Shown one piece after another: positions 1 through 14,494 of a stretch of DNA of 64,000 bases (positions within the stretch are counted from its first letter, which is position 1; each line of letters starts with the position of its first letter). The stretch spans positions 32,664-96,663 of the forward strand of contig JAIWZP010000083.1 of the NCBI GenBank assembly GCA_025201375.1, given 5' to 3'. Position numbers and translations under genes: made by a program. This DNA is from Gongronella butleri (lineage: Eukaryota > Mucoromycota > Mucoromycetes > Mucorales > Cunninghamellaceae). The notes under the pieces are model-generated. The model ran no database searches and was not told the origin of the DNA. It saw nothing but the letters and a program-made list of their open reading frames with translations.

Positions 1-2188
<2,188 letters not shown>

Positions 2189-2821
2189 TCCTCGCCAATT
2201 CCGTGTGTCTATTGGACTCTGTATTTCTATTTCCATCTCCCTTGTCCTCGTCTCCCTTTTTTTTTTGCCATTACATTCCTTCTTTTGCCCTTTTTTTTTT
2301 ACTTTTGTTTATCGCCTGCCTTGTTTGAATAAAGCCGTCTTTCTTTTTTACTAATTTTCATTCATGAATGGATCCGTTGGGTTCGGTGGGATTGTTGGGT
2401 TTCGGCAGCCTCGGCAGATCAAAAATAAAGGGAAATGAAAGAAAAACAACAAAAAAATGCGGGGAAAAAGAACTGCGCTCAGCATGAAATGACAGCCCAT
2501 GCCTCGGCATCAGAATCAGGCAGGTGCAGGGGAAAACCAAATTGCCACCGCATTTGGAATTGGTCATCCGCAATGGGCTTGTCAGATGGACAAAAATCAA
2601 AAAAAAATTGGGCGGGGAAGCAAAGAGTCACACACTCGCCACGCCATGGCTATGGTCTTTTCCGACGTGTGTCAGCATTTTTGCATTTCGAAACCAGCCA
2701 AAAGAGGATTTTCACAAAAAGAGGGCCCTATCTCTTCTTTTTTATTTCTTTTTCTTCTTGTTCAGCTCCTTTTTTTTATTGTTCTTTTGCTTCTCCACTC
2801 CTTTTTTTTTTTACACTTCCA
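2189..2821. other. GEM1 3' region and carrier upstream region
   Basis: No gene is seen here. A canonical AATAAA at 2328-2333 probably serves GEM1. The second half becomes very T-rich just before the next ATG, a pattern that precedes most genes in this window. Confidence 0.6.
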
Positions 2822-4027
2822 ATGGCCGCTATCACGAAACAGACATTGCCACCAGTTGGTCATGCTATTGCCGGCTCGGCTGGTGCTATGTTTGCCTTGA
2901 CGCTTGTCTATCCTCTTGATATGTAAGTCGTACAAAAAGGAGTGCCCATTGAATCGTTTTTTTTTCTTTTTTTTTTCTTTTTTTTTTTTTTGTTTGCTCA
3001 CATTTCTTTTTTCGACAGCATCAAGACGCGTATTCAAGTGCAAGCCAAGCACGAGAAGCTGAGCGATGATGAGCAGGAGCATTACCGATCTGCTTGGGAT
3101 GGGATTTGCCAAATTGTGGCCAAAGAGGGCCTTGGTGGATTGTACGCGGGTTTGGGCGGCTCGTTGCTGGGCACGGCGTCGACGAATTTCACGTACTTTT
3201 ACTGCTATTCGTTTATCCGCGAGCAGTACAACAAGCATTACAAAAACTCGGGCACTTTGTCGACGGGGATGGAATTGTTGTTGGGCGCTGCTGCCGGCGC
3301 ATTGACGACGCTTGTGACGACACCCGTGTCGGTGGTGACGACGCGCCAGCAAACGCTGCCTGTGAACGAGCGCGAGGGATTGGCCAAGACGTGCCAGAGC
3401 ATTGTCGCCGAGGAGGGCGTCGCCGGCTTGTGGCGCGGCATCCGCCCGTCGCTCGTCTTGTGCGTCAACCCGGCCATCACCTATGGCTCGTTTGAGAAAA
3501 TCAAGCAATTGGTGTTGTCCATGCTCCAAAGCACCACGGGCCTAACCCCGGGCCTCGCCTTCCTCGTCGGCGCACTCTCCAAAACGCTGGCCACCGTCAT
3601 CACATACCCTTATATCATGGCAAAGGTCCGCCTCCAATGGAAGCCCTCCAAGGACATCCAGGGCAAGGTCCAGGCCTACAAGAGCGCCTACGACGTCTTG
3701 AACCGCGTGCTCAAACAGGAAGGCTTCTTTGGCTGGTACAAGGTAAACCAAAAAAAAAAAAAGCCGTTGGATTGTTGGAAACACGTCAATTCTGGGGAAA
3801 AAAAGGGGGGGCTGATCCCAACCGGATGATCCGACAGCTCACGTGAAAAAAAGAAAAAAAAAAAACGACTTACCCCTTTTTTTTTGGAATTTTAGGGCAT
3901 GAGCACGCAGATCACCAAGGCTGTCTTGTCGCAGGCATTGTTGTTCATGATGAAGGATATCTTCACGGATTACACGGTGATGGCCTTTGCCTTGCTGATG
4001 AACAAGAAGGCCGCTGTCAAGCACTGA
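2822..4027 (+). CDS. PMP47: Peroxisomal adenine nucleotide carrier, Pmp47/SLC25A17 type
   Basis: A mitochondrial-carrier-family protein of 318 residues, the normal size for the family. Exons: 2822-2922, 3019-3742, 3896-4027. Three carrier repeats are visible, with the PLDIIKTR signature in repeat 1, PVSVVTTRQQ in repeat 2 and PYIMAKVRLQ in repeat 3. The ending GMSTQITKAVLSQALLF is very like the Pmp47/PMP34 subgroup, which exchanges ATP, AMP and related cofactors across the peroxisomal membrane, where ATP is needed to activate fatty acids for beta-oxidation. The intron after PLD sits inside the first carrier signature. The subfamily call rests on the C-terminal sequence; a general mitochondrial carrier is the alternative. 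Confidence 0.9.
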
Positions 4028-4304
4028 TCCCCCTCCTAAATTTGTATTTTTGTATTTTTGACCCCCCCTTTCCCCTTCTTCCTCCCCCCACACACCCTTT
4101 TTTAGATTCCTTGTCGTACAGGCTTGATTTTGTTCAACTCATAAACCAATTTCATGTTGATTTTTTTTATTTTGTTACGGGTCAATGGAGAGAAACTAAA
4201 AAAAAAAAAAAAGAAAAAAAGAAAAAAACAAGGTCGAATGGGTTCCCCCCATTGATTTTCATGCAATGCAAACGAGGATAAACATGATCAGCATCGAGGC
4301 AGCC

Positions 4305-5517
4305 CTACAAGGAAAAACGAGTATCATAGTCGTGTTCGGGCATGAATTTGGCAACAACCTATGGAAAAATGCATGAGCGCCTCTGTCATCGTGTATCACG
4401 CGCGCATGTTGGGTCCTTTACCTGTCTGCCACCAAACCAGCGACCATTGAGCGCCTGCATGGCACGCTCACCAGCGACCACAGAGTCAAATTTAAGGTAC
4501 ACATCGCCCTAAAAAATTGCAAAAAGGAATTGAGCGCCCTCCCCCAACAAAATGTTCCATTGTTTTACCATCGACATGGAGTCCACATAAATGTGCAACA
4601 CGGGACCGAATTGTTGGCATTCTTCCTTGATGTCCACTTGCAGCTCATCGACCCAATCGGGCTCCGTTTCCCTAAAAGTCGAAAAAAAATGCGGCCCGTC
4701 AGCCTCCTTGCGCTCCAATTTGGTGGGTTCATAAGCAACTTACTCGTCAGGATTGAACATGTTGGTCAGCATCAGTGTGCGCGTCGCAGGCACACTACAA
4801 AAAGAAAATGAAATGCGTCAGTAAGCCATTTTGGCTTCAAAATGCAATACATACGGGACAGCCATGGGTGCGGCGATAGGCGGCGCAGCGCCAGCAGCTT
4901 GCACAGGGCTGTCTTGCATCAAGCCAGGTTCACGTGCAGCGAGTTTCTTCATCAATTCGGCACGCGACATGGAATTGAGACTGATGCCATTGCCATCGAC
5001 TGAAATGAATGAAGAAAAAAAAAAGGTAAGATACCACTTGTTTGTGTGCCAATTCTTTTTTTTTTTTTTTTACCATCATCCAAGCCTTGTTCTGCGCCGG
5101 TGGCACCTTGTGCCTGGGTGCGCTCTTGGACGAGACCAACTTTGAGCTGTCGGCCGCCCAATTCAAAGCCATTCATCTTGTTAAGGGCTTCCCTGGCGTC
5201 CTCGACCTTGCGGAATTGGATAAAGGCGTAGCCCTTGGAGCGGCCCGTGGTGGGGTCGCGGTGCAGGTCGACAAAGTCAATGGGACCATAGGGCTGGAAC
5301 ACCTGCTTCAGGTCATCCTCGGTGATGGTATAATTGATAGAGCCTACATACAACCGTTGGTCAATGTTGCCCACAGGCTTGCCCTTGCCCTGGAGTGCCG
5401 CCGCAGCAGCTGTCACTGCCGCAGGAATACCACCACCATCCATGCTAATTCCATAAAAAAAAAATATCAAAGAGTCAATGGCCTTGGTTCCGCCTTTTTG
5501 CACATGAGCCGGGCTTT

Positions 5518-5548
<31 letters not shown>

Positions 5549-6527
5549 CTTACGAGGCCTGCATGGCTAATCGGTTCTTTTCTGCCTCGGTCAATTGGAC
5601 GAGCACAGGGATGCCTGCAAGTTTTTGGCCAGACAGCTCCAATGCCTTGGCAACCGACTCCTGCTCGTAAAATTCAACATAGCCGACACTAAAAAAAAAA
5701 GAGGATGAGCGACCGCCAATGGCAATAAAATAGGCTTTACCCTTTGGAGCGTCGTGTGTTTTTATCAGTGATGATTCGCGCATCTCGCACGCGGCCTGCC
5801 TGTGAGAAGAAATCGTGGAAGTCCCTGTTTTTCAAACGTTGAGCAAGTTGAGTAACAAAGACGGTGCGCCTATCCCTTTCTTCTGGCGGTACCGGTGGAG
5901 ACGCCGATCGATCACGGTGTCTGCCACTGCCAAAAGAAAAAGAAAGAAAAGAAAAACAAAAAAAAATAGAAGCATTGAGCGGTCCATGTTGGTTTTTTTT
6001 CCCTTATTCCCTTTTTTTTACCTGTGACGATCGGGTGTCTTGCTGCGATACCGGGGGCTGCGGCTGCTACGATAGCTAGGGCTACGGCTGCGATGATGAT
6101 GGCGGCTGCTGCGCTCACGCGAGCGATAGCGGCGATCATCACGATGACGACGGTAGCGATCATCATCATAACGAGAGCGATGGCGGTCATAAGAAGGACT
6201 GCGCCGGCTGCTTCTATGGCGAGAATGAGACCCGTGAGCACTATATGAATCGTACCCGGCCGATCTAAGGCAGAAAATCAAAAAAATCAATATTCAATCC
6301 ATTGATCCATCTCCCACCCCATCCAAATGGCTCCAATGGCTTACCTTTCCCTGTCCTCTTGACGACGAGAGGGCGACACATCCTGGGACGACTAGAATGA
6401 CAATGAGAAAAATCAGAAACAACGTAAAACAACCAAAAGATGAGGGGAAATAGAGCCTTTCTGGAAAAAAGCGACTTACATTCTCCTTGAAAGGAGCTTC
6501 AAGCATAGCTTCAACGTCTAGATCCAT
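4305..6527 (-). CDS. RBM39: RBM39/CAPER-like RNA-binding splicing factor
   Basis: Predicted nuclear splicing factor of 489 residues, with 11 exons on the minus strand: 6480-6527, 6345-6391, 6022-6264, 5741-5926, 5554-5688, 5074-5444, 4855-4999, 4744-4794, 4569-4671, 4422-4508, 4305-4358. In order: a short acidic start ([16 protein letters not shown]), an Arg/Ser-rich domain at about residues 20-125, RRM1 (about 133-210; [16 protein letters not shown]), RRM2 (about 248-325; [18 protein letters not shown]) and a degenerate third RRM of the UHM type (about 397-489; [27 protein letters not shown]), which in this family binds tryptophan-containing ligands in U2AF/SF1-like partners. Order and spacing match human RBM39 and S. 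pombe Rsd1. The acceptor at 5926 has a second in-frame AG six bases on, so two near-identical isoforms are possible. Divergent from the SH3 gene. Confidence 0.93.
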
Positions 6528-6804
6528 AGTAAGAGACACTAGCAAAAGGGAAAAGGGAAGAAAAAAAAAAAAGAAAAATTGGGAAACAAAGAAAGAAAGA
6601 GAAAGAAACAACAAATGTGCTAAACAAAAGGCCGATTTTTTTAAAGTTTCATCGTCCGCCTTTGCCATTGCCATCCTTTTCTTTTGCTTCCTTTTTTTTT
6701 CCTTTTCTTTTTTTTTTTTCTTTTAACCTTGAAGCACCTTTTTTATTTGTCTTTTTTTTTCCTTTCCTTGACACACCCAGGGCACGGTTCACGCTCGCTT
6801 TCCA
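6528..6804. promoter_or_regulatory. Shared intergenic region of two divergent genes
   Basis: These 277 bp separate the start codons of the RBM39-like gene (left, minus) and the SH3 adaptor (right, plus) and must hold both promoters. They contain long homopurine/homopyrimidine runs with poly(T) tracts around 6690-6720 and no clear TATA box. Confidence 0.6.
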
Positions 6805-9193
6805 ATGACTGGTAAGCAGGGCTGTTTGCAAAAACAAGGGGCCAAAAATGAGCTCATACGCCCCCCTTTCGGCCCACCCCCCTTTTTTTCTTCTAGAAAC
6901 GTTCAAAGCTCTCTACGACTACGAAGCGCAAGGCCCCGATGAGGTGTCTTTCCGCCAAGGCGACGCGTTGCGCGTCGTTTCCAAGGATAATGATGACTGG
7001 TGGACAATTGAAGCCTCTGGCAACCAGGGCCTCGCGCCAAGCAACGTAAGACCCCCCCTTTCTTATCTTCTCCCACCCTCCTGAGACCAAACGCACGCTC
7101 ACACACGGACCCCCCGTGACTCACGTGTCCCTTCATTTGTCGCCTAGTACCTTGAAAAAGACAACCAGGCGCCGCAATCGCCTCAGCAAGCAGCCGCGCC
7201 CGCGCATGGTAAAAAAAAAAAAAAAAAAATGACTTGCATGCGCGAGATGAGTTCGTGTAACCGCTTTTTTCGTTTTTCCTAGACGACGGGCCCCTCTTGG
7301 CCAAGGTTGTCCATGAATACGAAGCTCAAGACTCGCAAGAGATTTCATTGCGTCTGCATGGTGTCGTCACCGTTGTGGACCAGGCCGCAGGTGACGGCTG
7401 GTGGAAAGGCGAGACCAATGGCAAAATGGGCCTTTTCCCTAGCAGCGTAAGCATATTGCTCGTCGGCATCCCGTCCGCTACTCGTCAGATGATGAAGTTT
7501 ATTGAGGGGAATTGACGTATTTTTCTCTTTTAGCACGTCAAAATTATCGATGCCAAGGACCATCCCTTAGAGGAGGACAAGACGAAGCGACAGTCGTTCA
7601 AGCTGGCCGCTTATGGCGTCAAGCAGGGCGGCATTGGCAGCATCTTGGCTGGCGGGATGGGTTTACGCAAAAAAGGCGGCCCCGCCCCCACGAAGCACGA
7701 CGACCAGCCGCCCACCACCACCACCCCGTCCCCTCCACCGGCCGCCGCCGCCCCGACATCGGAACAACCTGCTCCCTCTGCCGAACAGCATGGTAACACG
7801 ACGCATTTATGCAAAAAAAAAAAAAAAGGAAACACATTGACTCACATGTATGTATTTTTTACAGAGCAAGCCATTGTGTTGAATGCCTACATACCGCAGC
7901 AAGAGGGTAAGAGAAAAGAAAAAGAAAAAAAATGAGGACTCAACCCCCTTTTTTTCCAAAAAAAAAAAAAAAAAAAAGATGAGCTTGCACTTCTTCCAGG
8001 AGCATACATCACGATCACGGATAAGATGGACAATGCCGGATGGTGGCGCGGGCACAATGAAAAGAATGAACAAGGCGTGTTTCCAATGAATTTCGTGAAA
8101 TTGATCCCTTCGACGGCGACGGCGCCTGTTCGTCCGCAACGATCACGCCCGCCGACGATTCAGACGGACGCGTCGCCGGCGTCGCCTAGCAATAGCCAAT
8201 TGACGTCGCCAACGTCGATGGCCAAGCCGCCCCCCGTGCCTGTGGCCACGCGCCCCACATCGCTCAAGACACAGACCGCGCCACCACCCACGCGCCGCCC
8301 GCCCACCAACCCGGAAGTGCCCTCCACCCCGGTCCAGCCACCCCCTCGCCCCATCACCTCGCCCCCGGTCCCTTCGCGCCGCTCCATCTCAAAGGATGGC
8401 ATCACACCCCCACCGCGCCCAAACATCCCTCACAAACGCACGCCTTCCATCCCAATGGCATCGCCCGATTTACCCCCACCAACCACAAACGCGCCCCATG
8501 ACCACCCAACCCGACCCTCGCGACCTGTCCCCATGCAGCCTCCCACTACTACACCCGCAGCGACTCCCCTCAGCCCTACAAGCGAAATGGCAAAACCCCC
8601 AAAGGTGAGTAAAAAAAAAAAAAACCAAAAAAAAAAAAGAAAAAAAGAAAAAAAGAAAAAGAAAAATTAACTGGTCTGTTTTGCAGAATTTCCCAAAGCC
8701 GCCATCCGTGCCGTCTCGTAAGCTCCTTTATTTCATGCGCGTCGACAATTCACAAAAACTCACGCATTGGCTGTTTTTTTTTCGATTATATTTTTTTTCC
8801 ATTTTAGCTGCATCGCGTCCCACGAGCATGGATGAGCCCAATGCCAATTCGGCGACGGTGGTGCCGCCGCCACGCGCGCCAAAGCGGTCCATGCCGCCTG
8901 TGCCTGCTGCTGCCGCGCCCAATGCGCCACCCACGACGTCGTCACCCGCGCCCATGGACGACAATGCCTCTGTGTCGTCAGTCAATGCGCCCGCGACTGC
9001 CACGACCCCTCCGCCACACACGCGTCCCGCATCGGACGACCCCCTGGAGGCCAAATTGCACCAATGGTTCGACGATGCCGTCGGCCAGCTGCGCGCCGAG
9101 TTTGAAATGAAGCTTGAGGAAGAGCGCACGCACCGCTTGCGCTTGGAAGAGGAATTGGACACTTTGAAACAGCATCTGTACGATCGCGCTTAA
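6805..9193 (+). CDS. Three-SH3-domain adaptor protein (CIN85/CD2AP-like layout)
   Basis: Predicted 574-residue scaffold. Exons: 6805-6811, 6897-7045, 7148-7208, 7283-7446, 7534-7792, 7865-7906, 7979-8604, 8687-8717, 8808-9193. The first coding exon is only 7 nt (ATG ACT G). SH3-1 at about residues 4-56 starts with ALYDYEAQ and has the WW pair (DDWWTIEA). SH3-2 at about 76-130 has GDGWWKGE and ends GLFPSSHV. SH3-3 at about 214-270 has AGWWRGHN and ends GVFPMNFVKLI. A long Pro-rich region (about 275-510) with many potential SH3 ligands is followed by a C-terminal coiled coil (about 525-574). This order recalls CIN85/CD2AP-type endocytic and actin adaptors, but orthology is not shown. An AAG acceptor inside a poly(A) run precedes the exon at 7979. 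Confidence 0.85.
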
Positions 9194-9544
9194 AAGTGCT
9201 GGACTCTTTTGCTTCCCCCAATTGTATTTTTTAATGTTTCTGCCACCCTGGCAGCCGCTGCCCTGCTATGCCCGCTCCTTTTTTTTCAGCGCACGCCCCC
9301 CATGTCATTTTAATAAAGAAAAAAAATGCTGTATGCGCAAGACATACACACGCACACACGCACACACACACCACACACAAAAAAAAGAAAAAAAAAGCTC
9401 AAGAAAGCTGATTGGCCGCTTGACTTGGCAGGCTTGGGCGTTTTTTTTCTTTCTTGTCGGACGTCGGAGCTCCAACAGGATCAAAAAGGAATGCCAGCCA
9501 AAAAAAGTTGTGCTTCTTCCTCTTTCTCTTTCTTTAAGAATAAC
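9194..9544. other. 3' region with AATAAA and CA microsatellite
   Basis: No gene. AATAAA at 9312-9317 probably ends the SH3 gene transcript. An imperfect (CA)n microsatellite occupies about 9345-9378. The rest is the upstream region of the eL8 gene, with purine and pyrimidine tracts. Confidence 0.55.
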
Positions 9545-10543
9545 ATGGTAAGGTGCCCCTTTGGCCATTCTTTCTAGCCCATCGACGACGGATTCGATGC
9601 CAACGATGTTTCAACCATGTCCTTTGAGCAGCGTGGAGATACCATTGAACGCAGATGAGACGATGTCGACCGATGGATGGATGGATGGATGGATGAACAA
9701 AAAAAAGAGGATGGGATCTCTGATCGTCGTTTTTTTTTCGCTTAGGCTCCTGCTAAGAAGTCCACCGGCAAGAAGGTCGCTCCCGCTCCTTACCCCATCA
9801 AGTCCAAGCAACAGGCCAAGGGTAACCAGAACCCCCTTCTTGAGTCGTCGCCCAAGAACTTTGGCATCGGCCAGGATGTCCAGCCCAAGCGTGACTTGTC
9901 TCGCTTTGTCAAGTGGCCCAAGTACGTGCGTCTTCAGCGCCAAAAGAAGATCCTGTACCAGCGCTTGAAGGTCCCCCCTGCGATCAACCAATTCACCCAG
10001 GTTCTCGACAAGAACACTGCCACGCAGTTGTTCAAGTTGGCCCACAAGTACCGCCCCGAGACCAAGGCTGAGAAGCGTGACCGTCTCCGTGCCGCTGCTG
10101 CCGCCAAGGCCGAGAAGAAGGAAGTCGCCAAGACTGACAAGCCCGTCGTCATCAAGTACGGTATCAACCACATCACCGCCTTGATCGAGGCCAAGAAGGC
10201 TCAGCTCGTCGTCATTGCCGACGATGTCGACCCCATTGAGCTCGTCATCTGGTTGCCCGCTCTCTGCCGCAAGATGGGCATCCCCTACTGCATCGTCAAG
10301 GGCAAGGCCCGCCTCGGTGCCTTGGTCCACAAGAAGACCGCCACCGCCCTCGCCTTCACCGACGTCAACGACGCCGACAAGGCCGAGCTCGCCAACGTCA
10401 TCTCTGCCGTCAAGACCAACTTTGCCGACAAGTGGGAGGAGTCCCGCCGCACCTGGGGTGGCGGTATCAACGGCCCCAAGTCCAACGCTCGCCTTGCCAA
10501 GCGTGCCGCCGACGCCGCCCGTGAGGTCGCTGCTCGTCAATAG
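9545..10543 (+). CDS. RPL8: 60S ribosomal protein eL8 (L7a/L8)
   Basis: Large-subunit ribosomal protein of 266 residues, the normal eukaryotic length. Exons: 9545-9547 (the ATG alone) and 9746-10543. The 198-bp intron carries a (GATG)n repeat at 9672-9694. The protein starts [11 protein letters not shown] and contains the L7Ae/L30e/S12e/Gadd45 fold ([40 protein letters not shown]) and the conserved ending ([10 protein letters not shown]). Codon use is strongly biased towards C-ending codons and AAG lysine, as expected for a highly expressed gene. An intron directly after the start codon is common in fungal ribosomal protein genes and often boosts expression. An AATAAA-like signal lies near 10663. 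Confidence 0.97.
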
Positions 10544-11104
10544 ATTTCTTAAATCTTTTTTCTCTCCCTTCCCTCAAATCACTGTCATGTCAAATTCATC
10601 CTTTCCCTCCCCTCTTAGCTTTTGTTTCAATTGTTAAGCGATTTCCAATCGCATTGGCATGCAAATAAATTCTTTTTGGGACTTTTTTCTAAGCTAATTC
10701 TTGTTTTTTTGTCGTGCCAATCAATTATAAGTGTATCTGGTCCGCAGCCCTACGTTAACGCGTCCATGTTCTTGACCATGATCGCATTTTAATGATAGCA
10801 ACTCATGCCAAAAGGGCTGCCCCTGAAAAAAAAAAAAAAAGAGGGGAAACACGCGTCACCATCTCGTGAAACGTCGCACTGCTGGCAATGCACACTTTTT
10901 TTGATCATCAGAGGTCGCCCTAGGTTGACAAATGGTCTTGATTTCGCGGTGAGGTGCAGAAATGGCTTGGTAGATGACCAAATCACTGACATTGCATGAA
11001 CGCACTAGCAGATGGCCGCCCAAAACTTGAATCCGATGAATCCTCACCTGATCCATTCCCTGTTTCAAATTTGGGGTCATTTCACTCTGTGAGTTTCCAA
11101 AGTG

Positions 11105-11300
11105 GCAATAAAGCTGTGGCGAGGGCCCAGGGCAAAAATCGAAAAAAGAGGACTCCAGAATCGCCCCAAATTTGCAGACAAGATGCATTGCGCGGTGAAA
11201 CCACGGAAAATGCCTAAAAGGAGCGTGATCGATCTGCTCGTTAGTGAGTAATGCGCGATTTCAGGTTTAACTTTAAGCGTGAATTGCGCTGGGAAAACGC
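11105..11300 (-). repeat. Diverged interspersed repeat, copy related to 22660-22825
   Basis: Read on the minus strand, this segment aligns with 22660-22825 on the plus strand: both hold a CAATTCAC block, then GAGCAGATCGAT, CGCTCCTTTT and a GCAAAT block in the same order with similar spacing. A weaker third copy lies at about 63475-63560. Identity is moderate and gapped, so this is an old repeat. No coding potential is seen. Confidence 0.55.
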
Positions 11301-12011
11301 GCCCATAAGGTCGCGCTAACGCGTCCACTAGCAAGAGTGCCTCCAGGTACATGGATTTGATTAATAACAGGCGTGTGTAACTCGACATCTGACGCGGTTT
11401 TTCGCGCGCCGAAAAAAATGTATAGTTTTGAAACCACGTTGAAAATGCCCAAAAGTCACCTTTTTAATAGATCATCGATGTGCATTTACGCAGCGAGGTA
11501 TGCTCTTTCTGATGATGCTTGTTTCTCGGAGACACAAGCACTTTTCGTTGAGAACACCTTGAGCCGAAAATTTGGCATCAAACGCATTTTACGCAGAAAC
11601 CAGACAATGGACCCTTGGGTTTTATCGTATGAACGCCGGTAAATTGGACCATATTTACCATGTGGTTGAATGGCATGGTGATCCCGCGATCTAAATTTCA
11701 CAGCTTGAAAATTGTTGACTGACCCCCTTGGAAAATCTGCGAAAAAATCGCGATTTTCCAGATTGACGTGGCACGACGTCAAGTAATCGTAGCACCTTTA
11801 ACCTTTGTCATCTTGGTATTTTGGCCACTCTCTTTTCAAAACATACGTAAAATCTGGGGGTCAATCGAGCCATTGACGAGAAAATCGACATTTGTCAATA
11901 AATACGCGTTTTCCGCTATGGAGCGAGAAAATGTGCCTAGATCGGGCTGAAACTTGCACGGATGGGAAGATACGCGTTTGAGCGTTATTTTGTCTCAGCC
12001 CGACAAAGTCG

Positions 12012-12300
12012 ATGCGTGACATTTGTACACTTGCAACGTTGGATCAAAGATTTCAACACGAAACTTCTCTTTCACGGACAGAGCAGAGCAACACGTGCTG
12101 CTGTGATAAAGATGCACAATTTGGTTCTGTGTCGAATGAGCCCAGTTTCATAGGCGTGCGATCAAAACTGGTAGAGAAATCCAAGTTTCTTAAAATTCAC
12201 TTTAATCGCCATTTGCTCGTGAACGGCCCGATGCACCCCCGATTTTTATTACAGATCTGCTTAGAAAGAGGGGATCAAGGCATCTAATTACATGATTCTC
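12012..12300 (+). repeat. Diverged interspersed repeat, copy of 32502-32810
   Basis: Aligns in the same orientation with 32502-32810. Both begin GATGCGTGAC followed by TTTGTAC, and both end with a GATTTGCTCG-like block, a TTTTTATT(A/G)CAG block and GCATCTAAT. The middle parts are more diverged. The presence of the same order of blocks 20 kb apart is best explained by an old dispersed repeat. Confidence 0.6.
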
Positions 12301-13237
12301 AGAGCGCTGGTGCGTAGGTTGCCAAACTGATTGTCTTTTTTTGTCAGGGCTTGACCCTCTCAAGCGGGGGGCCCTCCAGATGGATTTGGGCCCGACCAAC
12401 GATTTTTTTTCAAATTTGAAAAAAAAATCATTTCACTACCAAAGACTCATCGCTGCGTCACGAAACTTCACCAGGTGGTCCTTTTGGTCACCTCTTCTCG
12501 AAAAAAAATTAAAACCCAAAGATCGATCAGGGAATTTGTCCAGGATCTTGACATTGCTCAAATTTTGGCTGTAGCAGCGTGTTTGAAAAAATCATTTCGA
12601 GGCAAACTCATGATTCAATTGCCACATTATTTTCGAAAGATGCATTACTGTTTTCACGAATTGTTACAAATCCAATGATGACGGCGGACACAAATCAGGT
12701 TCTATTTTCTCCAAAGCTAGGGATGTATTTCAAACATGTGTTTGAAAGCTTGTTTGAAAAAGCTTGGTTTGACTCAAGCTCAAACTACTGAGATGATGAT
12801 TTAAATCTGTGGGGGAACCCACAAAACGCGAAACCCACATTTCTTTTTTTACCAAACGGCCCCATTCTTTCTAGGCGCGTAAGCAGCACCGTGCAGCCTG
12901 GAAACAAGCGACAAACTTGCAGTTCTGTACACGATGTGCTTTGTGCGTTCGACAGAATCGTGCGTCAGTATATATGCATGAAAAAAGCCCAATCAAACTC
13001 CCATTGGACATCCATTGGACATCCATGGAGCAGGTAGGGGCAAAAAAAAAAAAAAGGGCGGCAAGCGGAGTGAAATGGACAAGGCAGGGCCACGCGGACC
13101 GTGCTATAAAATTTCAGGGCCGCCAAGAGCCTATCACTTCTTTTTTCTCTTGGTTCTCGGTTCTTTTTTTTATTCCATTAGCACGCCGTCGTTTAACTTG
13201 ACACAAACACACACACGCACGCACCTAATACAACAAC

Positions 13238-14171
13238 ATGCAGTCGCTTTATGAAGATGAGCCTCAATCGATATTCGTGATACGCAATCCTTTCCGGTTT
13301 TTAACGCGCAAAGGTCGCCAGATTGGCTCGTATCTGTCCGGAGCTTTAGTACGACAGCGTCGAATGTGCCTGGAGAGACTCCTTGCTGACGCGACAATGT
13401 TTTTTTTTTTTTTTTTTTTTGCTCTTTGACTAGGTGGCCATTGGCTGGTGGGTGTTTTTGGACGCCGTCATTCAATACAATACATCGGACCATCAGGGTG
13501 TGGCCATGGGCTTTGAGGACTGGTTTAGCGGGATTCTGTCGACGCTGGGCATGATTGTGTAAGCAAAAGAGTCAGAAGGAAGGAACAAAAAAAAAAAAAA
13601 AAAAAAAGAGCCTCACATGACATTTCTACAGGATCAATCTGATCGACAAGTCGCGGTTGCAAGGCGAGGCGTTTTCGTACGCTGGTAGTGATCTCGTGTG
13701 GAAAGCCAGGTTGTTCCTGTTTGTCGGCTTTGCTCTGATTGGTTTTGGCTTTGCCGGCGCCTGTGTATGCACCTATCTTTTTTTTTTTTTTTTTGGGCTC
13801 ACGATTTTTTTTTTTTTTTACAGAGCGTGATGATCATCAAGTACCTGGTGAGGCACGAAGGACAGGACATTTACTATGGTATTGCTGGCGTGGTACAATG
13901 CGGTCTGATCATGCTAAGGTGAGGAAAAATGTGGGGTAAAATAAGAGAGCGACGACACTGAATGGACGCGATGCGCGATGGCGCTCTTTTTTCTTTGGTT
14001 AGCACCGTCGTTTTATGGGTTGCTCAAGGCACGCAAGAGGTAAAATGCAGCAAAGAAACCTGTCCAGCGCCTTTTTCCAAGGAATTGGAGGCCGATGAAT
14101 GGGATGGGCTGATGTTTTTTTAATTTTTTTTTGTGTGTGTGTAGGAATACGAGTACAACCTGCGGATTTAG
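13238..14171 (+). CDS. VPS68: Vps68/TMEM50 (UPF0220) family membrane protein
   Basis: Small integral membrane protein of 175 residues with four predicted transmembrane segments. Exons: 13238-13348, 13434-13558, 13632-13764, 13824-13918, 14003-14039, 14145-14171. Family hallmarks are GWWVFLDAVIQY early in the chain, a lumenal WFSGILSTLGMIVINLID segment and a third helix after KARLFLFVGFALIGFG. Yeast Vps68 works with Vps55 in late endosome-to-vacuole traffic, and animal TMEM50A/B are ER/Golgi proteins; a role in endosomal sorting is therefore the inferred job here. The last exon encodes only EYEYNLRI. Two introns consist largely of A- and T-runs. AATAAA at 14197-14202 follows the stop. Confidence 0.88.
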
Positions 14172-14494
14172 ATACCATTTTGTTTCGAAGCGTTGAAATA
14201 AAGCGCGAGCATGAGCCAAGCAGCAGCTGTGTTCTTTTTTCCAGCAATTTATAAAGTTCGTACCCGGATGGATCCAAAAAAAACGTGTGTGACATTGGGC
14301 AAAGGGCCTTTTGCTCCCTCTTTGGACTCCTTCTTTTGGCTCCGTCGATAATTTGGTTGCTATTTTTTTTAAGGTTCTCTCCTTTTTGTTTCTCTTTGTT
14401 TCTCTTTCTCTTTTACTTTTTTACCAAAATACCACACCCCTCCCTTCTTTTCTTCTCTCTTTCCCCCCCTTTTACGCACTCTAAATAAGCTACC
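14172..14494. other. Intergenic, pyrimidine-rich promoter region
   Basis: Contains the AATAAA of the Vps68-like gene (14197-14202), then a strongly C/T-rich stretch (about 14320-14470) leading to the RasGAP start codon. No gene is seen. Confidence 0.55.

Larger units (their letters stand above)
10544..13237. other. Gene-poor island of decayed repeats
   Basis: There is no convincing gene in these 2.7 kb. Base composition is more AT-rich than in the genes, and reading frames are short and stop-rich. At least two parts are diverged copies of sequences elsewhere in the window (11105-11300 and 12012-12300, listed separately). The final 200 bp become pyrimidine-rich and contain a CA-rich stretch before the ATG at 13238. 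Confidence 0.6.

Noticed and set aside
2435..2926. Upstream extension of the carrier gene by about 130 codons
   Set aside because: The carrier fold starts at MAAITKQ; the extension is T-rich leader sequence translated as Phe/Ser runs.
10789..12700. Short frames of 60-110 codons in the first repeat island
   Set aside because: They overlap on both strands, lack domains, and coincide with diverged repeat copies.
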